Assembly (NCBI GenBank): GCA_031289315.1
Contig: JAITPR010000009.1
Span: forward strand, 1 to 37,651
From: Clostridiaceae bacterium
Lineage (GTDB): Bacteria; Bacillota; Clostridia; Christensenellales; CAG-917
DNA: 37,651 nucleotides
Direction: 5' to 3'
Positions 31,857 through 37,651 of the stretch are shown here, in pieces. Position 1 is the stretch's first letter; each line of letters starts with the position of its first letter. Both the position numbers and the translations under genes were made by a program. The notes beneath the pieces were generated by a model that was not told the DNA's origin, ran no database searches, and saw nothing but the letters and a program-made list of their open reading frames with translations.

Positions 31857-32405
31857 TTATCTGTTTGAGGTGCTGCCGAAGCCGCCGGTGCGAATGCCGT
31901 CCGTCGCATCGTCCGCGGTTATGCCGTACGGTAGGAATACTCCTTGAGCAAAAGCCATGCCGCGCTTCAACTCAAGCGCCTTTTTTTCCAAGCTGAGGTT
32001 GCTTATCTTGACGATTATGTGACCTTCGTTTTGGGCGCCGTAGTAATCGGAGTCGATTAACCCGACGGTGTTGTCCAGTTGCAGGCGGTATTTAAAGCCC
32101 AGTCCGCTTTTGGGAAGGATAAATAACGCCCAACCGACATCTATTTTTACGCGTATACCCGTGGGAATGGAAACCGACTCTTCGGGCGCAAGCGTGACCG
32201 CAAACGGAGTGAAAAAATCGTATCCTGCCGAACCGCTAGTGGCGCGCGATGGCAATTTAAGATTGTCGTAGGCGTCGTAAAGAACCTCGTTTGCACCTAT
32301 AACGTCGTCTAAGAACGCCGCGGAACCTTTGAACGCCGCAGTGGCGTCGGCTCTGAACTGTTCCTCAGAAACCGTATCGAATTTAGCTATTCTGTTTATA
32401 TTCAT
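31857..32405 (-). CDS. dut: dUTP diphosphatase
   Basis: A 182-residue trimeric-type dUTPase, hydrolysing dUTP to dUMP to keep uracil out of DNA. All five motifs are present: 1, SGSAGYDFF; 2, PKSGLG; 3, LDNTVGLIDSDYYG; 4, RGMAFAQGVFLPY; 5, RTGGFGSTSNR. An N-terminal extension of about 50 residues precedes motif 1, making it longer than the usual 145-150. GGAGG stands 10-11 bases before the ATG. Member of the minus-strand run that ends with trxB. Confidence 0.92.
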   Translation of the reverse strand: MNINRIAKFDTVSEEQFRADATAAFKGSAAFLDDVIGANEVLYDAYDNLKLPSRATSGSAGYDFFTPFAVTLAPEESVSIPTGIRVKIDVGWALFILPKSGLGFKYRLQLDNTVGLIDSDYYGAQNEGHIIVKISNLSLEKKALELKRGMAFAQGVFLPYGITADDATDGIRTGGFGSTSNR

Positions 32406-32533
32406 GGCGGAATGCCTCCGTTTTATTTGCGCAAATTTTATGTGTGAGCATGGTTCTTGTTATTGCGCTTTAGCTTGATGTGTTTCGGTGTGTCGGCTAC
32501 GCGGTAGACTTACGTGGTGTCGGCGTTCACTGT

Positions 32534-33559
32534 TTAGTATTTTGCTAAAGAAATATTTTCCTCTAGCGGCAGATGCCTTATATCAAAGCCGCCGTCGTCG
32601 CAAAGCGTAACCAATGTACCGCCGCGTTGAGTGTGTTTTTGAGCTATTTTCCGGTATGCCAGATAATCTATGCTCATGGGGTAAGAGAGTCGGATGCCCT
32701 TGTAGGTAATAGAAAAATTATTTAGGTGGTCGTGTCCGGCGAATACGGCTTTAGTGCTTCCCAGCGTTACTATGTCGTCGAAGAGATGTGTCGGACGCGA
32801 CTTTGGGAACCCGACATAATTATCTTTTTCATTGGCAAAGCCTAAGTGATATGTTACTTCGTTGCTACCCAAGTAACACAGCCGCCACGCGTCGTAAAAC
32901 TCTTTTATAGGTATGTGAAAGAACATCATCGAGGACGGATTTTCGCCGTATTCCGCGGTTAGGCGCGCAACCTCCGATTTGTACCAATCTATTTGATTGT
33001 CGTGTATGTGGTCGTAACCGGAGAAAAAGCCTTTTTTTAAGTACATATTGCTATCTAATAAAAAGAGCGCGTTGTTGAGAGTTTTGTCGGAATTTTCGAT
33101 TTTTATAATGTAATTTCCAACGCCGTCGATATTTTCCGGTCCTTTTTTAAAGAGGCAGTTTTTGCCGCGCATGAAGATGTCGGCAAGAGCATCCTTTTTG
33201 CAGGGTGAGTGCCGTTCTTGGTCGTGATTGCCGAAAACGAACGCCCACGGCGTGGTAAGACTTTCCATGACGGCGGATACATGCTCCGCTTGCTTCTTGT
33301 TGTTGTTTGTGCCGGAAGAAACGGCTATCGGATAACAAAGGTCGCCGGATATTATTATAAGGTCGGCGGCGGCGCGCCCCGCTAAGACGCGTATTGCGGC
33401 TTCGGCGGCGCGGTCGGATTTCCGGGATAGAAAACCGCAACCGAAATGCGTATCGGTTAGGAGCAGTATTTTAAAGTCCCGTTCGCGCGGCTTTTTAAAA
33501 ACAGAGTACCCGTTTTCGAAAATCGGGAGCGGCTTTTTATCGGGTATGAGGTTTTTCAT
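32534..33559 (-). CDS. Calcineurin-like metallophosphoesterase
   Basis: A 341-residue phosphoesterase with a two-metal site: LLLTDTHFGCG (Asp, His), IISGDLCYP (Asp), FVFGNHDQE (Asn, His-Asp), FFHIPI (His) and FAGHDHLN (two His), all in the family order. It has no signal peptide or membrane segment, so it is cytoplasmic; the substrate is unknown. I start at 33559: AGGA lies nine bases upstream of that ATG, while the ATG at 33565 is too close, and longer frames run into repeat copy E. It follows the GPH transporter on the same strand. Related proteins act on nucleotides, lipids or phosphodiesters, and the sequence does not choose among them. Confidence 0.85.
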   Translation of the reverse strand: MKNLIPDKKPLPIFENGYSVFKKPRERDFKILLLTDTHFGCGFLSRKSDRAAEAAIRVLAGRAAADLIIISGDLCYPIAVSSGTNNNKKQAEHVSAVMESLTTPWAFVFGNHDQERHSPCKKDALADIFMRGKNCLFKKGPENIDGVGNYIIKIENSDKTLNNALFLLDSNMYLKKGFFSGYDHIHDNQIDWYKSEVARLTAEYGENPSSMMFFHIPIKEFYDAWRLCYLGSNEVTYHLGFANEKDNYVGFPKSRPTHLFDDIVTLGSTKAVFAGHDHLNNFSITYKGIRLSYPMSIDYLAYRKIAQKHTQRGGTLVTLCDDGGFDIRHLPLEENISLAKY

Positions 33560-33578
33560 TGTCATATTTCCTATTTGA

Positions 33579-33638
33579 GTGTGTACAGTTCGCGGGGACA
33601 AAAGGCAGGCAAGTCGTAACCGCGGATTGTCCGCACCC
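33579..33638. repeat. Palindromic spacer element, copy E
   Basis: Arms GTGTGTACAGTTCGCGGGGAC and GTAACCGCGGATTGTCCGCAC surround a shortened middle, AAAAGGCAGGCAAGTC. It fills the spacer between the second GPH transporter and the phosphoesterase, both on the minus strand. Confidence 0.85.
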
Positions 33639-33649
33639 ACCTTATTTTA

Positions 33650-35275
33650 TCACGCTAATTCGTCAATTAGCGCCTGTTTTTCCAAAAGCTCCTCGGAAGA
33701 AAGTCCGTCGGTCAAGCCCTTTTGTTCGGCATCGTTGAAATAACGTACGCGCGCAAGCTTCTTGTCGGTAACCTTGTATTTAAACGACGTAAGGAAGGCA
33801 ATTGTAATGAGTACGGCTACGGAGATGCCTAACATGAGCCTTATTGCAAGCAACACGGAGTTAGGTTGAGTTACGACCGTGTCGGCGGTTGAGGACTGAT
33901 AGCCCGTCCAGCCCAACACCAAACCTATAATTTGAATTGCAACTGCGGTGGATGCCGTACGGGCGAAGGTCATCATGCCGGAAAACGCGCCGGTGGGACG
34001 GTATTTCAGTTTTAATTCCGCCACGTCGACGGTGTCGGGGAATATGAGCCACGGCATCATTTGCGCGCCTCCTAAGCCTATTCCCATAATACAAGCGAAG
34101 ATGGGAACCAATATCGCCAGAAATTTTCCGGGGACAAAGCAAGCAAGCATTACCGCGCCGATTACGTAGAGCGGCAAGCCTATCCGATAGGCAAACTGCT
34201 TACTTTTCTTTTTCATGCCTAAGTAGCAGAGCGGCACGACGGCGGCGGCCAGCACCATCATGGGCGCGATAACAAATACGGAGCCTATTTTATTGCCGAA
34301 TAGAACCACATCTTTGAGCACGTTGTTGACGTAGTAAAGTGCCAGTGCGGTTACTATATCCATGCAGAGAAACGCCGAAAGATACATTATTATGTGGTAT
34401 CTGTACGACTTTACGCGGAAGGAACGCAACCATTCCTTTATATCGAATTTGGTTTTTTCGGAGGGTATGGGGGTTCTTTCCTTTACTACGAACGCGGCAA
34501 GTATGAGCGGCGCGCTGAAAACTATGCCGAAGCCCAACACTATCGCAAGATAGAAGGTCGTTTGAGAAATTGTGCCGTTGCTTAAAGCGTCGATAAGCGC
34601 GCTGGGAAGCAGGAAGCAGACGCCCGCCGAAGCCATGTCGAAAACTAGCTTGACGAGATTGGCGCGGTTTCTTTCACGGTAGTCGGAGGAAATATCCGAA
34701 CTCATGGACATGAACGGCACTTGCGAGGTAGACGCTACGGTTGAATATGCGAGATATGCGATTGTCGCGAAAGCCGCCTTTGCCGCCGACGACGGGAGGT
34801 TCTGTATCGGAGCGAATAAAAACGCGTACGCCGGGATAATTAAAAGCCCGCCTATCAGCATGAAGGGCTTGCGTCTGCCGAAGCGTCCGCGCATGTTGTC
34901 GGAGACGCTACCTAAAAGAGGGTCTATAACGGCGTCCCAAATTTTAGAAAGAAGAAAAACCGTACCTGCAAGCGCCGCGCCGATACCTATTATGTCCGTA
35001 AAGAAATACAATAGGATTATTGATAATATGGTGCCGTGTCCTCCGCCGAACAGATCCGCCGCGCCGTAGATAAGCTTTTCTTTAAGCGGAATTTTGTCCT
35101 CGGGGCGGACGGGTTCTTCCGTGTAAGCGGCAGACGGTGCGTCCGCGTCTTGGCTTTGAAGCGCCGGTTGAAGCATCGCGTCTTGCAAAATCGCGCCGGA
35201 AGACTCCTGCGAAAATATCGCGGTCGGTGCGTCGGATGCCTCCGCGGAAGTATAGTTTTTTAGTTCGTCGTTCAT
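33650..35275 (-). CDS. GPH-family cation:solute symporter (second)
   Basis: A 541-residue twelve-helix permease of the same family as the one at 23397 but clearly a different member. Family blocks: LIYGAADLFGGGHGTILSII in helix 1, SKIWDAVIDPLLGSVSDNMR and FGRRKPFMLIGG. It has about 55 hydrophilic residues before helix 1 and a 30-residue cytoplasmic tail. I start at the ATG at 35275 (MNDELKNY), close behind AAGGAT; a GTG six codons upstream lacks any ribosome site. It starts 42 bases after the flavoprotein gene, so the two are likely one operon, which suggests that it imports that enzyme's substrate or a conjugate of it (inference). Confidence 0.88.
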   Translation of the reverse strand: MNDELKNYTSAEASDAPTAIFSQESSGAILQDAMLQPALQSQDADAPSAAYTEEPVRPEDKIPLKEKLIYGAADLFGGGHGTILSIILLYFFTDIIGIGAALAGTVFLLSKIWDAVIDPLLGSVSDNMRGRFGRRKPFMLIGGLLIIPAYAFLFAPIQNLPSSAAKAAFATIAYLAYSTVASTSQVPFMSMSSDISSDYRERNRANLVKLVFDMASAGVCFLLPSALIDALSNGTISQTTFYLAIVLGFGIVFSAPLILAAFVVKERTPIPSEKTKFDIKEWLRSFRVKSYRYHIIMYLSAFLCMDIVTALALYYVNNVLKDVVLFGNKIGSVFVIAPMMVLAAAVVPLCYLGMKKKSKQFAYRIGLPLYVIGAVMLACFVPGKFLAILVPIFACIMGIGLGGAQMMPWLIFPDTVDVAELKLKYRPTGAFSGMMTFARTASTAVAIQIIGLVLGWTGYQSSTADTVVTQPNSVLLAIRLMLGISVAVLITIAFLTSFKYKVTDKKLARVRYFNDAEQKGLTDGLSSEELLEKQALIDELA

Positions 35276-35317
35276 ATCCTTACCGATTCGCACAGTTTAA
35301 GCGCGGATACCGTTTTG

Positions 35318-37426
35318 TTAAAGCGATTTACAGAGATTATATGCGGATGAAGTCGCGCAGGCTATGTTGCCGGACGCATCCGCGTCGCCGATTTTGTATA
35401 AGAGGATTTTTCCGTCCTTCGAACCGTCCGCGGAGTACGCGCCGTCTGCGGCAAGCTCGTCGTACAGCGCGTGCTCCGGCTTTACGCCTAAGGCAAGCAC
35501 TACGGCATCACAAGAAAGCGTTTGAGTTTTCTTTGTGCGCGTGTCCTGCAACGTAACGCCGCCGGCATCTATGGACATCAGCCTTTTGGAGGTTAAAAAT
35601 TTAACGCCGTCGGCTTTGAGTTTGGGCAAAATGTCGTCAACATGCTGAAGCCATGTGCCGGGTGCCACCGTGTCAGCCATTTCAACGACGGCTAATTTGT
35701 TGTTTTTCGCCAAAGTTTCCGCCGTTTCCAAACCGGTCATACCGGAGCCGGCAATAACAATTTTTTTGCCCTCGAAGGATACGGCGCCGTTGAATACGTC
35801 GGAAGCCGCATAAACGTTATCTCCGTTTGCGCCGGCTATCGCCGCGGGACGGACGGTATTTCCGCCGGAGGCTATTATTACCGCGTATGGGGAGAGTGCG
35901 GCTAGCGTTTCCTTATCGGCGACCGTGCCTAAGCGTATGTCGACGCCGTTTTTAGCGCAAGCGGCGGTCAAATCGTCTATGCACCAAAGGGTTTTGTCTT
36001 TTTGGGGCGGGCGGGATGCCAAATATACTTGTCCTCCCAACCGTGCTTCTTTTTCGAAGAGTACCGCCTTATATCCGCGTTCGGAAAGTATTTCGGCGGC
36101 GGTCAGCCCTGCGGGTCCTCCTCCTACTATTGCGACCGTTGCGCCGTTCCCGTTTTTCTCAAGACTTGCGCGTTCCTTTTCGGCTCCCAAGGAGGGATTT
36201 GCCGCGCAACCGCCGTTTGTCAGCTTGTAGGCGTTGTGTTGCATGCTTTCAAAGCAGTGTAAGCACATAAAGCATCGCTTGATGCTAGACGGTTCACCCG
36301 CTTCCGCCTTGTTAACCCACTCCGGGTCGGCAAGGAAGGGGCGTCCTAAAGCGGCAAAATCTTGTATTCCGCTTTTAATTTGCTCCTCCGCTTGCTGCGG
36401 CGAACGTATGAGGTTGGCGGCGATAACTGGTATTTTAACGGCTTTTTTAACAGCCGCGGCAAGATTTTTACGCCAACCAGGCTCAAACGAAACCGGCTCC
36501 AACCAGTAATTCATGGTGTCGTAGCCGGCACAAGATACGTCTATTGCGTCCGCGCCGGCGCGCTCCAATATTTTTGCGGCAAGTATACCCTCTTCCAAAG
36601 AGTAGCCGGTGCCCTTTTTGTCTATCTTGTCGTACATCTCGTCGACGGAAAGCCGGACGATAAGCGGGAAGTCCTTGCCGCAACGCTCCTTAATGCCCGC
36701 CATGATTTCCGTGATAAACCGCATTCTGTTGTCAAGACTGCCGCCGTAATTATCCTTTCTTTTGTTGGTGTACGGGCTTAAAAACTGTTGCAGTAAGTAT
36801 CCGTGCGCGGCATGAAGCTCCACGCCGTCACAGCCGGAATTTTTAACACGTTCGGCGGCGTCTACAAATTCCCCGATCAGCTTCTTAATTTCGCCTTTAC
36901 GCAAAGCGCGCACGCGCCCTTCCGCAAAATATGCGGGCGGACATTTGGACGGAGCAACGGAGGAAAGAACCATGTTCCGCTTAAGAAGGATTTTGGCGGC
37001 GGGCATAATTTTAAGAAGAATATCCTTGAACTTGCCCTTAAGTAGCTTGTCCGCGGCTACGCACATGGGAATCATGTCCACCATAAGCCCTACGTTTTGC
37101 CGTCCGGGGTGGTGTAACTGCACGAAAATTTTAGAACCGTGACGGTGTACGCGCTCCGCTAGTTCGCCCAAAGGCGCCGTGTGATAGTCGCGGCTTGCGG
37201 CAAGCTGAACAAAGGTGCTTGCGCCGGTGCGGTCGTCTACCCGCGTGATTTCCGTTATAATCAAGCCCGCGCCGCCTTTAGCGCGCGCTTCGTAATAATC
37301 TAGCATTTTTTCCGACGGCGTACCGTCAAGCTGTCCCGTTCCCAAACACATGGGCGCCATAACCACGCGGTTTTTAAGCGTAAGTTTTCCGATTTTCCCC
37401 TCGGAAAAAAGATGGTTGTAAGTCAT
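35318..37426 (-). CDS. FMN/FAD/[4Fe-4S] enoate-reductase-like oxidoreductase
   Basis: A 702-residue flavoprotein of the 2,4-dienoyl-CoA reductase/enoate reductase/BaiCD group. An old-yellow-enzyme barrel (1-370) has LKNRVVMAPM, ELHAAHGYLLQQFLSPYTNKR and AALGRPFLADPEW. Next come iron-sulfur cysteines 385, 388, 391 and 407 (spacing x2, x2, x15, slightly unlike the x2, x3, x11 I recall for E. coli FadH). A FAD/NAD(P) module begins VAIVGGGPAGLTAAEIL near 430 and has a second VIAGSGMTGLETAETLA site. It would use NAD(P)H to reduce an activated C=C bond. Known relatives act on fatty acyl-CoAs, bile acids, steroids, flavonoids and cinnamates, and the substrate cannot be chosen here. GGAGG precedes the ATG; the next gene is a GPH transporter. 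Confidence 0.9.
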   Translation of the reverse strand: MTYNHLFSEGKIGKLTLKNRVVMAPMCLGTGQLDGTPSEKMLDYYEARAKGGAGLIITEITRVDDRTGASTFVQLAASRDYHTAPLGELAERVHRHGSKIFVQLHHPGRQNVGLMVDMIPMCVAADKLLKGKFKDILLKIMPAAKILLKRNMVLSSVAPSKCPPAYFAEGRVRALRKGEIKKLIGEFVDAAERVKNSGCDGVELHAAHGYLLQQFLSPYTNKRKDNYGGSLDNRMRFITEIMAGIKERCGKDFPLIVRLSVDEMYDKIDKKGTGYSLEEGILAAKILERAGADAIDVSCAGYDTMNYWLEPVSFEPGWRKNLAAAVKKAVKIPVIAANLIRSPQQAEEQIKSGIQDFAALGRPFLADPEWVNKAEAGEPSSIKRCFMCLHCFESMQHNAYKLTNGGCAANPSLGAEKERASLEKNGNGATVAIVGGGPAGLTAAEILSERGYKAVLFEKEARLGGQVYLASRPPQKDKTLWCIDDLTAACAKNGVDIRLGTVADKETLAALSPYAVIIASGGNTVRPAAIAGANGDNVYAASDVFNGAVSFEGKKIVIAGSGMTGLETAETLAKNNKLAVVEMADTVAPGTWLQHVDDILPKLKADGVKFLTSKRLMSIDAGGVTLQDTRTKKTQTLSCDAVVLALGVKPEHALYDELAADGAYSADGSKDGKILLYKIGDADASGNIACATSSAYNLCKSL

Positions 37427-37527
37427 TTAAGCCTCCGTCAATACCTTTCGTCAATACCTTTAATTTTACCATGCTTCGGACTAAAAGTCAATACGCGATA
37501 GTTAGGGGGAGTGGCACAAGCGCGTCC

Positions 37528-37651
37528 CTATAGAAAATCAAAGACGCTAAACGGTAAGTCGCGATATTCGTGTAGATGTTTTGCCGGATTCGCACTCTTG
37601 TGTTTAACGAGAACGCGGTATTTTTGCTTTGCTTCTCCGTATTTATTGTAC
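37528..37651 (-). CDS. Probable C-terminal end of an unidentified gene (partial)
   Basis: A minus-strand frame enters from the window edge and stays open for 40 codons to a TAG at 37528. It ends HLHEYRDLPFSVFDFL, and upstream shows YGEAKQKYRVLVKHKS. The composition looks protein-like (Lys-rich, then aromatic end) and the other frames are closed, but 40 residues are too few to identify a family. The next gene on the strand, the flavoprotein, starts about 100 bases downstream. Confidence 0.4.
   Translation of the reverse strand, partial: YNKYGEAKQKYRVLVKHKSANPAKHLHEYRDLPFSVFDFL

Noticed and set aside
32456..32533. Possible sixth palindromic spacer element between dut and the phosphoesterase
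   Set aside because: Only scattered similarity (CGCGGT, GACTT, GTTCAC) and no clear pairing of the arms.
1..37651. tRNA, rRNA, transposase, integrase or phage genes
   Set aside because: I looked for tRNA cloverleaf ends, rRNA cores and recombinase motifs on both strands and saw none that I could support.

Overview
The window comes from a monoderm, endospore-forming member of the Clostridia. The evidence is spmA and spmB, the pflB and pflA pair, GPH-family sugar transporters, sigma-A type promoters and good Shine-Dalgarno sites. The style (short interspersed repeats, a GH35 galactosidase, a Clostridia-type hypothetical protein) would fit a gut lineage such as Christensenellales, but the placement below class level is inference. 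The replication origin lies inside the window: dnaA and dnaN flank a 548-base spacer holding four DnaA-box-like 9-mers.

Layout, left to right. 1-1.3 kb: the rplM-rpsI ribosomal operon (minus strand) with its promoter and terminator. 1.3-4.8 kb: an AT-rich accessory island with a small gene broken by a stop codon, an XRE repressor, and a divergent HelD-like helicase carrying an N-terminal zinc ribbon and Sel1 repeats, with two matched operators between them. 4.8-9.8 kb: the pth-mfd-GNAT operon (minus), in which the 3' ends of pth and of mfd both recur as degraded copies further downstream. 10-14 kb: a GH35 beta-galactosidase and a long Clostridia-type hypothetical protein (plus). 14.1-18.1 kb: metG-tatD and rsmA (minus). 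18.2-19.4 kb: spmA-spmB (plus). 19.4-25.1 kb: a DUF3990 pseudogene, pflB-pflA, and a GPH transporter (minus). 25.3-30.0 kb: dnaA, oriC, dnaN and glmM (plus). 30.8-37.4 kb: an old-yellow-enzyme/enoate-reductase-like flavoprotein, a second GPH transporter, a metallophosphoesterase, a dUTPase and a thioredoxin reductase (minus). The last 124 bases hold the probable tail of another minus-strand gene.

Most genes are housekeeping: translation (rplM, rpsI, metG, rsmA, pth), replication and repair (dnaA, dnaN, mfd, dut, tatD), redox and fermentation (pflBA, trxB, flavoprotein), wall precursor supply (glmM) and spore maturation (spmAB). The less ordinary content is the repressor-HelD island and an unusual load of structured repeats. 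These repeats are a family of about 65-base palindromic spacers (five copies, one split by a second hairpin), a 219-base gap-free inverted repeat at about 95% identity bracketing glmM, a 115-base tandem repeat between pth and mfd, and duplicated gene tails. dnaA appears to be transcribed without a leader.
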